A stretch of DNA of 64,000 nt from Caulobacter sp. Root343 (GTDB taxonomy: Bacteria > Pseudomonadota > Alphaproteobacteria > Caulobacterales > Caulobacteraceae), in assembly GCF_001425745.1 (NCBI RefSeq), contig NZ_LMDF01000011.1, positions 112,260 through 176,259 on the forward strand, written 5' to 3'. Position 1 is the stretch's first letter, and each line of letters opens with the position of its first letter. A program made the translations under genes and the position numbers. This document shows positions 7,047 to 16,205 of this stretch, piece after piece. Under the pieces are notes generated by a model. The model did not search any database. It was given only the letters and a program-made list of their open reading frames with translations, and had not been told where the DNA came from.

Positions 7047-8093
7047 ATGGTTTCTTCCCACCGCCTGCTTGACCTGCTCGGCGTCGAGCTGCCGATCATC
7101 CAGGCCCCGATGGCCGGCGCAACCTCGCCCCAGATGGTGATCGCGGTCAGCAACGCCGGCGGCCTGGGCTCGCTGCCCAGCTCGCTCTATTCCGAAGCCG
7201 AGCTGCGGGCGGCGCTGGATGCGGTGCGGGCCGGCACGTCGCGGCCGATCAACGTCAACTTCGTCAGCCACGAGCCCCCGCCCGAAGATCCCGCCCGCCA
7301 GGCGACCTGGCGTCGAGCCCTGGCCCCCTACTATGTCGAGGCCGGCCTGGACCCGGACCAGCCGATTAGCGGCGCCGGCCGCGCGCCATTCGACGAGGCC
7401 TTCGCCGGCGTGGTCGAGGACTATCGGCCCGAGGTGGTCAGCTTCCACTTCGGCCTGCCCGCCCCGGCCCTGGTCGATCGGGTCAAGCGGACCGGGGCCA
7501 AGCTGCTGTCCTCGGCGACCACCGTGGCCGAGGCCCGGTGGCTGGAGGCGCGCGGCGTCGACGCGGTGATCGCGATGGGCTTCGAGGCCGGCGGCCATCG
7601 CGGCAACTTTCTCGACCACGACATGAACAGCCAAGTCGGGACCTTCGCGCTGGTCCCTCGGATCGTCGACGCGGTCTCGGTCCCGGTGATCGCGGCGGGC
7701 GGGATCACCGACCGGCGCGGCGTGGAAGCCGCCTTCGCCCTGGGGGCCCAGGCCGCCCAGGTCGGCACCGCCTATCTGCTGACCCCGGAAGCCAGCATCT
7801 CGGCCGTCTATCGCCAGGCCTTGGCCTCGGCCGAGGAAGTCACGGCGGTCACCAACCTGTTCACCGGCCGCCCGGCGCGCGGGATCGTCAATCGGCTGAT
7901 GGCCGAGCTCGGGCCGCTGTCGGACCTGGTCCCCGCCTTCCCGACGGCCGGCGCGGCGGTGGCCCCGCTGCGCAAGGCGGCCGAGGCGGCCGGGCGCGGC
8001 GACTTCAGCCCGCTGTGGGCCGGCCAGGGCTTTCGCCTGGCCCAGCCGATGCCCGCCGCCGACCTGACCCGGCGACTGGCGGGGGTGGGGTGA
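7047..8093 (+). CDS. Nitronate monooxygenase-family flavoprotein
   Basis: 348 residues from the ATG at 7047, preceded by an excellent CAGGAGGT site; the longer open frame from 6945 lacks support. NMO family enzymes use FMN to oxidise nitronates. Visible family features are LLGVELPIIQAPMAGATSPQ at the N-terminus, MGFEAGGHRGNF (FMN phosphate region with the His), VPVIAAGGITDRRG, and AFALGAQAAQVGTAYLLTPE. The gene closes the SDR-tautomerase-NMO group and its stop abuts the convergent DsbA-like gene. The true substrate is not determinable. Confidence 0.9.
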   Translation: MVSSHRLLDLLGVELPIIQAPMAGATSPQMVIAVSNAGGLGSLPSSLYSEAELRAALDAVRAGTSRPINVNFVSHEPPPEDPARQATWRRALAPYYVEAGLDPDQPISGAGRAPFDEAFAGVVEDYRPEVVSFHFGLPAPALVDRVKRTGAKLLSSATTVAEARWLEARGVDAVIAMGFEAGGHRGNFLDHDMNSQVGTFALVPRIVDAVSVPVIAAGGITDRRGVEAAFALGAQAAQVGTAYLLTPEASISAVYRQALASAEEVTAVTNLFTGRPARGIVNRLMAELGPLSDLVPAFPTAGAAVAPLRKAAEAAGRGDFSPLWAGQGFRLAQPMPAADLTRRLAGVG

Positions 8094-8094
8094 G

Positions 8095-8703
8095 CTACTT
8101 CCCGGCCGCGGCGATCGCCGCGTCGATCTCGGCCAGGGCGTGGTAGCCGGGCTCCATCTTGTGGCCGTTGATCTCGAAGGTCGGCGTGGCGTCGATGTCG
8201 TGGGCCTTGGCGTTGTTCTCGACGCGCTTGTTCAGCGCCGTGATCGCCGCCTCGTCGGAGACGCACCTGTTGAACTGCTCCTCGCTCATCCCGACCGACT
8301 TGGCGATGTCCGACAGCGTCTCGCGCGGCGAATAGAACACCCCGGGCTGGCTGGCGAAGATCGCGTCGTTGACGGCGAAATACTTGTCCTTGCCGGCGCA
8401 GCGCGCCACCAGGAAGCCGGCCGAGGCGACGGTCACCTCCTCGGTTCCGCCCACCAGCATCTCGCGGAACACGTAGTGGACCTTGCCGGTGTCGACATAC
8501 TTGGCCTTGAAGGCCGGGAAGACCTCCTTCTGCCACTTGGCGCAGATCGGGCAGCCGACCGAGGCGTATTCGACCACGGTGATCTTGGCGTCCTTGGAGC
8601 CCAGGTCCATGTCGTCGGGCAGCGCCTCGAACGACTTGGACTTGCCGCAGGCGGCCAGGCTGAGCGCCATCAAGGCGACGGCCGCGATCTTGAAACTACG
8701 CAT
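8095..8703 (-). CDS. DsbA-family thioredoxin-fold lipoprotein
   Basis: 202 residues. The signal peptide MRSFKIAAVALMALSLAACG ends in lipobox L-A-A-C, so it should be anchored in the envelope. The thioredoxin active site is CPIC (YASVGCPICAKWQ) and the cis-Pro segment is DATPTFEING. The stretch FPAFKAKYVDTGKVHYVFRE and the later CAGKDKYF are nearly the same as in the protein at 17953-18567, so the two are paralogues. It probably acts on periplasmic disulfides. It runs convergently into the nitronate monooxygenase gene with one base between stops. Confidence 0.9.
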   Translation of the reverse strand: MRSFKIAAVALMALSLAACGKSKSFEALPDDMDLGSKDAKITVVEYASVGCPICAKWQKEVFPAFKAKYVDTGKVHYVFREMLVGGTEEVTVASAGFLVARCAGKDKYFAVNDAIFASQPGVFYSPRETLSDIAKSVGMSEEQFNRCVSDEAAITALNKRVENNAKAHDIDATPTFEINGHKMEPGYHALAEIDAAIAAAGK

Positions 8704-8788
8704 CGATCAAACATCCCCGGATCAGAACCGTCACCATAAGGGGCGTCGAGCGAGGCGCAAGCCGGACTGGCCGTTCGCCGTCGCGGTC

Positions 8789-9394
8789 TCAGCCTGCGAC
8801 CTCCGCCCCCGTGATCTTGCAGATCTGGTGATCCCAGGCGCCCTCAGCGGCGCCCAGATCGACGGCCGCGAACGCGACCTCTCCGCCGGCGGGGATCGTC
8901 TTGCGCACCGAACCCGCGACTGTCCCGGCGCTCTGCTTTCCCTTCGAGAGGTAGCATTCCACACGTGGGTTCCGGATCGGCCGGGCGGCGGCGTTGGTGA
9001 TCTTGCCGCCCAGGATCACCCTTCCGCCCTTGGCCTTGACGGCCTTCGCCTGGCTGAGTTCCAGATAGTACTCCGGATGCGAGACAACCTCGTCGCCGCT
9101 CTCCGCCGCGGCCGTCTGCGTGGGGGCAGTCTGCGTTGGGGACGTTTGCGTTGGGGAGGTCGCGGTCGCTGGCGGCGCGCCGGCCGTCGCCTCGCCGGGT
9201 TTGGCCCGCATGCTCTCGGGCGCGATCAGGGCGGCCACCACCGGGACGCCGAAGACGAACGCCACCAGCATCAACAGCGCGCGCGGGCGCGTCCCGAAAA
9301 CCGGCCAGCGTCTGCTCGGGCGCACAAGGAACACCAGCGCCGTGAGGCAGGCGGGCAGCCACAGGATCAGCAAGGCATAGGTCAAGAACTTCAT
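8789..9394 (-). CDS. Membrane-anchored protein of unknown function (paralogue A)
   Basis: 201 residues. Two membrane helices lie at about 5-23 and 38-58, separated by the short basic loop RPSRRWPVFGTRPRA. A low-complexity linker with repeats of PTQT follows, then a C-terminal soluble domain of about 100 residues with a beta-rich pattern (GGRVILGGKITNAAARPIRN, AGSVRKTIPAGGEVAFAAVD). The neighbour at 9479-10027 shares this architecture, including the RRWPVFGT/PRWPVVGT loop and the C-terminal strand order, so they are tandem duplicates. The soluble part could be an FxLYD-like immunoglobulin fold, but I cannot confirm that. Confidence 0.75.
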   Translation of the reverse strand: MKFLTYALLILWLPACLTALVFLVRPSRRWPVFGTRPRALLMLVAFVFGVPVVAALIAPESMRAKPGEATAGAPPATATSPTQTSPTQTAPTQTAAAESGDEVVSHPEYYLELSQAKAVKAKGGRVILGGKITNAAARPIRNPRVECYLSKGKQSAGTVAGSVRKTIPAGGEVAFAAVDLGAAEGAWDHQICKITGAEVAG

Positions 9395-9478
9395 CGCGGC
9401 CCCCCGGCGCCGTCGCGGCGCGACCGCATCTAGAAGAAGTTCACCGCGTTTTCCAAGTCCGCCACAAGCCGTACGCGC

Positions 9479-10027
9479 CTAACCTGCCGCCTTCGCCTCG
9501 ACGACCGCGCAGGCCCAACGGTCCCAGACCCCGTCGGCCAGGCCAAGGTTGATGGCCGCGAAGATCAGTCTGCCGCCGGCCGGAACCGTCTCGTGAACGA
9601 CGGTCGTGACGGTTCCCGCCGCGACCTCGCCACGGGACATCCGGCAGGTCAGGCGTGGTTCGCGGATCGGCAGGCCCGAGGTGTTGATCGCCGCGCCGGT
9701 CAGCAGCACGGCCCCGGCCTGGTTCCTGTCGGCCCTCACGCGGTACAGGGCCAGGTATCGCTCCGGATGGGCGCGGACCAGGGCGGGGTCGGGCCAGGCG
9801 GCGCGCGGGGCGGAACGGACAGGCTTTGGCGGGAGCGGCGGCGGCGCCTCGCGCCGCGTCGCCGCCATCAGGGCCGCTCCGCCCAGGAACACCGCCACGA
9901 ACACCAGCAGCGCCCGCGCCGGCGTGCCGACCACCGGCCACCGCGGGCTGGGCTTGAACACGAAGAAGAACGCCGCGCCGGAGGCCAGCAGCCACAGCAG
10001 CGGCACGGCGTTGGTCAGCCAGTTCAT
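9479..10027 (-). CDS. Membrane-anchored protein of unknown function (paralogue B)
   Basis: 182 residues with the same plan as the next gene downstream: two membrane helices (about 6-25 and 40-58) around the loop FKPSPRWPVVGTPARAL, a Pro-rich linker, and a soluble C-terminal domain with GAVLLTGAAINTSGLPIREP and VPAGGRLIFAAINLGLADG. A single Trp-Asp pair (GVWDRWACAV) matches GAWDHQICKI in the paralogue. The gap to paralogue A is 84 bases, both on the minus strand. The duplicated pair has no recognised role; an envelope-facing accessory function is a guess. Confidence 0.72.
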   Translation of the reverse strand: MNWLTNAVPLLWLLASGAAFFFVFKPSPRWPVVGTPARALLVFVAVFLGGAALMAATRREAPPPLPPKPVRSAPRAAWPDPALVRAHPERYLALYRVRADRNQAGAVLLTGAAINTSGLPIREPRLTCRMSRGEVAAGTVTTVVHETVPAGGRLIFAAINLGLADGVWDRWACAVVEAKAAG

Positions 10028-10130
10028 CGGAAGTCCCCTCGCGACCGCTCAGCCGCGAGCGCATCTAGATCAGCGGGGCCGGACTTTCCAAGCCCTGCTT
10101 TCAAGCGATCACCGCTCTCCGGAAAACACC

Positions 10131-10268
10131 GCCTTCCCAGGCCCTGCGCCTGGGACCCATGGTGCGGCTTGGCTCGCCGGTGGTCAGTGGTCGCCGTCGG
10201 GTTGGGCGATCTCCGTCCGATGCACAGTCGGTTGAGTCCTGGGTCCTAGGCATAGAGGCTTGGGAGGT
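10131..10268. repeat. 138-bp element with inverted hairpin arms (copy 2, degenerate)
   Basis: The left arm, 10131-10160 (GCCTTCCCAGGCCCTGCGCC then TGGGACCCAT), closely resembles the arms of the elements at 4127 and 15270. The right arm, about 10241-10268, is recognisable but has several mismatches (GGGTCCTAGGCATAGAGGCT then TGGGAGGT). The overall length matches copy 1 although the interior does not, suggesting an older copy. It lies 37 bases from the end of the GH16 gene. Confidence 0.75.
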
Positions 10269-10304
10269 AGGATTTGGAGCGGATAGCTTTGCAGTCGCTC
10301 TCCT

Positions 10305-11210
10305 CTAAGGCCGCTGGCTGACCCGCACCCAATCCACCTCCATCGTCGCCGGCAGGGCGGCCTCGTCGACGCCCTTGGCGTTGGCGCCCTCGGGCCAGCG
10401 GCCGCCGAAGGCGAGGTTGAGGATCAGGTGGAACGGCTGGTCGAAGGGCGCCGCGCCCACGTCGCCATCGTCGCGCTTCCAGTCGGCCGCCTTGGCCTGC
10501 GCGTACTGGCGGTCGTCGACGAACCAGGTGATCGCCTCGGGCGTCCACTCGACCGCGTAGACGTGAAAGCCGTCGGCCGAGGCCGGCATCGGCGTCGATG
10601 CGCCGTGCTGGCGATGCGCGCCGCTGGCGTCCGCCGCGAAATGGATCGTGCCGAAGATCCGGTTTTCCCGCCCGTCCTGGCAGGCCTCGCCCGTCGGCGG
10701 GCAAGGCGCGCCCAGGTTGACGGTCTCCAGGATGTCGATCTCACCCGACCTGGGCCAACCGCCGTAGGTCGCCAGCTCGGGCATCATCCAGATCGCCGGC
10801 CAGACGCCCTGGCCGCCCGGGACCCGCGCCCGCACCTCGAAGCGGCCATAGCGCCAGCTGGCCTTGCCCTGGGTCAGGATCTTGCCCGAGGCGTAGTCGC
10901 CGGTCTTCATCGGCCCGGTCGGGCCGGCCCAGGGGTTGGCCAGGCCCCGGGTCTTGCGCTTGATCGCCGTCAGCTTCAGGACGCCGCCGGCGACCGCGAC
11001 CGTCTCGGGGCTGACGACGTAGCATTGCCGCTCGTCATTGCCTCCGCCGCCGCAGTCGGCCGCATAGGTCCACTTGGTCTCGTCCAGCCGATCGCCGTCG
11101 AACTCGTCCGACCAGACCAGCGTCCAGCCGTCGGCCCTGGCCGCGCCGTTGCAGGCCAGCATGAGGGCAAGGCCGGCCATGGCGCCGATCGTCCTGGCTT
11201 TCGCGGTCAT
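10305..11210 (-). CDS. Secreted glycoside hydrolase family 16 (beta-1,3-glucanase type)
   Basis: 301 residues. The N-terminal export signal ends around ARA (residues 24-26); a weak lipobox-like MLAC at 17-20 leaves a lipoprotein possible. The GH16 catalytic motif ExDxxE is clear as E157-I-D-I-L-E162, with E157 nucleophile and E162 acid/base. Other family features are LVWSDEFDGDRLDETKW, GRFEVRARVPGGQGVWPAIW, and the C-terminal HLILNLAFGGRWPEG with MEVDWVRV. Laminarinase-like members cut beta-1,3 or mixed-linkage glucans outside the cell. Whether it is linked to the O-acyltransferase 61 bases upstream is unclear. Confidence 0.93.
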   Translation of the reverse strand: MTAKARTIGAMAGLALMLACNGAARADGWTLVWSDEFDGDRLDETKWTYAADCGGGGNDERQCYVVSPETVAVAGGVLKLTAIKRKTRGLANPWAGPTGPMKTGDYASGKILTQGKASWRYGRFEVRARVPGGQGVWPAIWMMPELATYGGWPRSGEIDILETVNLGAPCPPTGEACQDGRENRIFGTIHFAADASGAHRQHGASTPMPASADGFHVYAVEWTPEAITWFVDDRQYAQAKAADWKRDDGDVGAAPFDQPFHLILNLAFGGRWPEGANAKGVDEAALPATMEVDWVRVSQRP

Positions 11211-11271
11211 GGGCGGTCTCCCGGTCGATGAGCTCGCCCCAGTAGAAGGGCCGGATCGGGATTCGCCAAGC

Positions 11272-13281
11272 TCAGGGGTGAGGTGTCTCCAGCGCGGCCC
11301 ATCCGGCGTCCAGCCAACCGGGCGCCAGCCGTCGCGCGCCGGAGGCGGAGAGGTGGTCGTCGTCGAAATAGATCGGCCGGCCGTCCATCATCGCCAGGCA
11401 ACGACCGCCTCGACAGAGCGTCTCGGACGGGAAGACCGCCGCCACGCCGCCGCGATCCTGGATGGCGGCGCGGATCTCGTCCTCGGCCGGACCGGCGCGC
11501 GAGAGGGGCAGTTCGGCGTCGACGTCGGCGCAGACCTCCGCCCGTCCGCCAAGCTGCTTGACCTGGGCCAGGCACTCGGGCGCACCCAGGGTCAGCTCCG
11601 GGAAGGGTCCGACGATCAGCACCCGGACATTCGGATTGCGGCGGACGATCGCCTCGAGCGTGGCCCTCAACGAAGCCGTCATCGAGGGCTTGAAGCCGGG
11701 CTTTCCGACCGCCTCGACGCTCACGCGCGGCGAGTTGACGTCGTAGAAGGGCGGCGCGCCACGATAGAGCGGCCAGCGGCCGGAGAGCACCACCAGCTTC
11801 AGCCGCTTGTCCGATCCGATCCGCTCCAGGGCCGCCTCAGCGGTCGGGGCGCAGTCGAGCGCGAAGCTGGCGCTGAGCCGGATCTTCAGCCCCACCATCG
11901 GCGGACAGCCGCTGCGGGCGGCCTCGCGCACGCTCCAGCCACGCCGCCGGGCCCATTCCACCACGCCAGGCGTAAGGGCGTCGGCGTGCGAGTCGCCCCA
12001 GACGAGGACCTCGTCGCCTACCGCGCCGGGGGCGGCCCCGAACCGGCAGGCGTCGGGACCAGCCTTGTCCTGGCCCTCCAGGCAGGTCGCGCGCGCCGGA
12101 TTGACGTCGGTCTCTTCGAGGTCGGCCAGGGCGCGCGCGGCCGGCGACAGTCGGCCCGGCAGGCCGTGGGTGACGAACAGCAGCGCCCCCGCCGCGACCG
12201 GCGCCAGCAGCGGCAGAAGCATCAGGCCCAGGCGACGCCATGGCCGCTCCAGCGAACCGCGCCGGAAGGGCTGCTCGACGAAGCGCCAGGTCAGGACCGC
12301 CAGGATCAGGGCCATACCCATCAAGGCCAGCCGCCATGCCGCGCTCAGCGGCTGTTGGGCGACGTCGGCGGCCAGGACCAGCAACGGCCAGTGCCAGAGA
12401 TAGAACGAATAGGACACCCGCCCCAGGCCGACGACAGGCGCCAGCCGCAGCAGGGCCGCGCCCGGCGCCGCGCCCGATCCGCTCCAGATCAGTAGCGCCG
12501 CGCCCAGGCAGGCGGGGACCGCCGAGAGGCCGGGAAAGGCGCTGGTCTCGTTTAGCAGGGCGAGGCTGCCGGCGATCATCAGACCGCCGATGATCGCGGC
12601 CAGGTTGGCGGTGTTGCGGTCGCCGGGCGGTCGGACGAGACCTAGGGCCAGGACCCCGCCGGCCAGGAACTCCCAGGCGCGCGCCGGCAGGGCGGCGAAG
12701 GCCAGGGTCGTCGCGCCGGTCGCCACCAGGGCCTGGGCCAGGACCAGCGAGCCGACCAGCAGGGCCGCCGCCAACCCCGCCCGCGCGCCTCGGACCAGCC
12801 GCAGGGACAGCCCGGCCACGACCAGCGGCCAGACCAGGTAGAACTGCTCCTCCACGCCCAGCGACCACAGGTGCAGCAGCGGGTTCTGCTGGGCTCCGGG
12901 CGAAAAATAGCCGGGGGTCTGGAGCAGCAGGAGGTTCGTCACGAACAGGCCGGAGGCCGCCGTCGCCGCGCCGGTCTGGGCCAGAAGCCGGGGCATCTCG
13001 ACCCAGGCCGCCAGCGCCACGGTCGCCATCACCACCACGACATAGGCCGGCGCGATCCGACGCGCCCGGCGCAGGTAGAAGCCGCCCCACGAGAACGTGC
13101 CGGTGTCGCGCGCCTGGGCGATCAGCCGCGTGATCAGGTAGCCCGAGATCACGAAGAAGACGTCCACCCCGACGAAGCCGCCCGGCAGCAGGGCCGGGAA
13201 GGCGTGGTGGAAGACGATGGCGGCTGCCGCCACGGCCCGCAGTCCGTCGATATCCCGCCGATAGCCTGCCTCGCCGCTCAT
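11272..13281 (-). CDS. OafA/YrhL-type O-acyltransferase with C-terminal SGNH domain
   Basis: 669 residues from the ATG at 13281 (MSGEAGYRRDIDGLRAVAAA). The open frame continues upstream, but that part overlaps rnhB and lacks family features. The N-terminal half is the acyltransferase-3 membrane domain, about ten helices, opening with YRRDIDGLRAVAAAAIVFHH and VGVDVFFVISGYLI. The C-terminal part, about 400-660, is a periplasmic SGNH hydrolase-like domain with EVLVWGDSHADAL and a late FDDDHLSASGA holding the Asp-x-x-His. Such proteins move acetyl groups across the membrane and O-acetylate surface polysaccharide or peptidoglycan. Two operator-like palindromes lie just upstream. Confidence 0.92.
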   Translation of the reverse strand: MSGEAGYRRDIDGLRAVAAAAIVFHHAFPALLPGGFVGVDVFFVISGYLITRLIAQARDTGTFSWGGFYLRRARRIAPAYVVVVMATVALAAWVEMPRLLAQTGAATAASGLFVTNLLLLQTPGYFSPGAQQNPLLHLWSLGVEEQFYLVWPLVVAGLSLRLVRGARAGLAAALLVGSLVLAQALVATGATTLAFAALPARAWEFLAGGVLALGLVRPPGDRNTANLAAIIGGLMIAGSLALLNETSAFPGLSAVPACLGAALLIWSGSGAAPGAALLRLAPVVGLGRVSYSFYLWHWPLLVLAADVAQQPLSAAWRLALMGMALILAVLTWRFVEQPFRRGSLERPWRRLGLMLLPLLAPVAAGALLFVTHGLPGRLSPAARALADLEETDVNPARATCLEGQDKAGPDACRFGAAPGAVGDEVLVWGDSHADALTPGVVEWARRRGWSVREAARSGCPPMVGLKIRLSASFALDCAPTAEAALERIGSDKRLKLVVLSGRWPLYRGAPPFYDVNSPRVSVEAVGKPGFKPSMTASLRATLEAIVRRNPNVRVLIVGPFPELTLGAPECLAQVKQLGGRAEVCADVDAELPLSRAGPAEDEIRAAIQDRGGVAAVFPSETLCRGGRCLAMMDGRPIYFDDDHLSASGARRLAPGWLDAGWAALETPHP

Positions 13282-13296
13282 CGCCCGCCCTTCAGA

Positions 13297-13362
13297 ATTA
13301 CACGCGTAATCAGATGAGCGGCCGAGCGCGCCTTGGTCAAGCGCTATTATTACGGGCGTAAT
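13297..13362. promoter_or_regulatory. Paired palindromic operators between acyltransferase and rnhB
   Basis: Two copies of ATTAC-NN-GCGTAAT: ATTACACGCGTAAT (13297-13310) and ATTACGGGCGTAAT (13349-13362). They are exactly 52 bases apart, close to five helical turns, so a dimer bound at each would face the same side. Between them, on the minus strand, lies a TTGACC -35-like box. The first copy is 15 bases before the acyltransferase start and the second 40 before rnhB. This looks like a repressor-controlled divergent promoter. No regulator gene is adjacent. Confidence 0.6.
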
Positions 13363-13402
13363 CTTCTTTCCGACGTCGCCGAACCGGCCTAAACACCGCT
13401 CC

Positions 13403-14056
13403 ATGCCGTCCGGACCCGACATGATGCTGGAGCTGGCCTGCGGACCGGGACCGGTCTGCGGGGTGGACGAGGCTGGGCGCGGTCCTTGGGCCGGACCGGT
13501 CAGCGCCGGCGCGGTGATCCTGGATCCCGACCGGGTGCCCAAGGGCCTCAACGACTCCAAGAAGCTGACCGCCAAGGCCCGCGCGGCCCTGGAGGAAGAG
13601 ATCAAGGCCGTCGCCCTTTCGTGGTCGGTCGGCATGGCCTCGATCGACGAGATCGCCGAGCTCAACATCCTGCACGCCGCCGGCCTGGCCATGTGCCGGG
13701 CCATCGAGGGCCTGTCGGTGACGCCGGCCATCGCTCTCGTGGACGGCAACTACGCCTTCAAGCTGCCCTGCCCGATCAAGACGGTGGTCAAGGGCGACAG
13801 CCTGTCGTGCTCGATCGCCGCCGCCTCCATACTGGCCAAGGAGGCCCGCGACCGGATCATGGTCGAGATGGACGCCGTCTATCCCGGCTACGGCTTCGCC
13901 GGCCACAAGGGCTATCATGCCCGGGTCCACGTCGAAGGCCTGATCCGGCTGGGTCCTTCACCGATCCACCGCCTGGGCTGGGCGCCGGTCAAGGCCGCTC
14001 TGGCGGGCGAGCTGACCCTCGACCTGCCGTTCGAGGATGCGCCCCTCGGCGAATAG
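13403..14056 (+). CDS. rnhB: Ribonuclease HII
   Basis: 217 residues. Cleaves the RNA strand of RNA-DNA hybrids and single ribonucleotides in DNA. Motifs: [20 protein letters not shown] with the DEAGRG metal site, [17 protein letters not shown] with the third acidic residue, and [19 protein letters not shown]. The C-terminal [10 protein letters not shown] and HRLGWAPVK are typical. In Caulobacter rnhB sits immediately upstream of ccrM, as here (97 bases apart). An alternative start at the MM of residues 7-8 cannot be excluded. Confidence 0.97.
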   Translation: MPSGPDMMLELACGPGPVCGVDEAGRGPWAGPVSAGAVILDPDRVPKGLNDSKKLTAKARAALEEEIKAVALSWSVGMASIDEIAELNILHAAGLAMCRAIEGLSVTPAIALVDGNYAFKLPCPIKTVVKGDSLSCSIAAASILAKEARDRIMVEMDAVYPGYGFAGHKGYHARVHVEGLIRLGPSPIHRLGWAPVKAALAGELTLDLPFEDAPLGE

Positions 14057-14069
14057 GCTGAGTAGGCCG

Positions 14070-15230
<1,161 letters not shown>

Positions 15231-15269
15231 AGGTCAATCGACATTCATCTGGGGCGGTACAAATCCACC

Positions 15270-15409
15270 GCCTTCCTGGGCCTTGTGCCCAGGACCCATG
15301 TTCGAGGCCGGCGTGGACTCTTTGGGTCCGCGCGGCCGAAAGACCGTGAACTCAACCCCTATTCTGTTGGATCTGAGCCCTGGGTCCTGGGCACAAGGCC
15401 CAGGAAGGC
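15270..15409. repeat. 140-bp element with inverted hairpin arms (copy 3)
   Basis: The left arm, 15270-15299 (GCCTTCCTGGGCCTTGTGCC then CAGGACCCAT), and right arm, 15381-15409, are near-perfect inverted repeats, and each folds into a CCTGGGC/GCCCAGG hairpin. Compared with copy 1 at 4127, the stem changes CCTAGG to CCTGGG are matched on both sides, so pairing is kept by compensating changes. It lies between ccrM and the convergent lysozyme gene and could also act as a transcription barrier. Confidence 0.85.
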
Positions 15410-15444
15410 GGGCAAATTCTACTCGCGGTGACTGTTGACAGGCC

Positions 15445-16083
15445 CTAGACCCCGCCCTTCTTCCAGAACGTCTTCAGGACCGCGGCGTCGCCGTTGAACT
15501 TGTCGCGGTCGCAGCGCCCGATGCCGGCGACCTCGTGGGGGGCCGGCCCGATCGAACCGTCGGTATATTGCCAGAAGGTCCACTTGGCCCAGTTGGGCGG
15601 CACCACGGCCGTGGATCCGTACTGGGCCAGCCAGAACCAGCACTGGCCCAGCACCGGATCTTTCTGGGCGTGGAGCAGCTCCTTGACGTAGTGGCCCGAA
15701 TAGAGGCCGGGCCACCGTCCGGTCGCGGCGTGGACATGGGTGACGAAGGCGCGGGCCTCCTCCAGGGTCATGCTCGGCCCGGTCGGATTGCCCTCCAGGT
15801 CCAGGACCAGCAGCATCGAACCGTGGTTGGGCCCGACCGTCTTCAGGAAGTGCTCGGCCTGTTTCACCCCGTCGCTGCCGGTCCCGAAATGATAAGCGCC
15901 CCAGAGCAGGCCGGCGGCCTCGGCCTTCGGACGGCGCGCGGCGTAGGTGGCGTCGACGCCCGACTGGCCCTGGGTGGCCTTGTGGATCACGCCGATCAGG
16001 CCGTCGGCGGCGGCCTTGGCGAAGTCGGGCTTGGTGTTGTGGTGCGAGAGGTCGGCGACGGCGTTGGTGATCGTAGCGGCCAT
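15445..16083 (-). CDS. Glycoside hydrolase family 25 lysozyme
   Basis: 212 residues from the ATG at 16083, with GAGGAG well placed upstream; the longer open frame to 16611 overlaps mutY. GH25 muramidases cut the peptidoglycan glycan backbone. D11 (AVADLSHHNTKPDF) and the D95-L-E97 pair (LLVLDLEGNP) match the family's catalytic acids. GAYHFGTGSDGVKQAEHFL and the closing WTFWQYTDGSIG/DRDKFNGD are also typical. There is no signal peptide, which is usual for phage-derived endolysins, but no phage genes lie nearby. Role in wall remodelling or a domesticated lysin cannot be decided. Confidence 0.92.
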   Translation of the reverse strand: MAATITNAVADLSHHNTKPDFAKAAADGLIGVIHKATQGQSGVDATYAARRPKAEAAGLLWGAYHFGTGSDGVKQAEHFLKTVGPNHGSMLLVLDLEGNPTGPSMTLEEARAFVTHVHAATGRWPGLYSGHYVKELLHAQKDPVLGQCWFWLAQYGSTAVVPPNWAKWTFWQYTDGSIGPAPHEVAGIGRCDRDKFNGDAAVLKTFWKKGGV

Positions 16084-16205
16084 GGGGCGCTCCTCGGCTT
16101 GAGAATGACGCACGCGCGCGACCCTGGGCGAACTGTCGGCCCCCGCCGCGACAGCCTCAGCTTGCCAGTAAAGCTCTGAGTTGTTCCAGAGAAATATTCT
16201 CGATA

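Noticed and set aside
9100-9170. Short tandem repeat considered as a CRISPR-like array
   Set aside because: Units are about 15 bases, coding for PTQT repeats inside a protein linker, with no spacers. No CRISPR array was seen anywhere in the window.
13282-13749. N-terminal extension of the acyltransferase frame
   Set aside because: It would overlap rnhB and the paired operators; the family start YRRDIDGLRA follows directly after the ATG at 13281.
15445-16083. A prophage remnant around the lysozyme gene
   Set aside because: No integrase, holin, terminase, capsid gene or attachment-site repeat is visible; flanks are core genes.
16084-16205. ECF sigma (SigT-type) promoter before the lysozyme gene
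   Set aside because: A GGAAC occurs on the minus strand but no CGTT lies at the required 16-18 base spacing.
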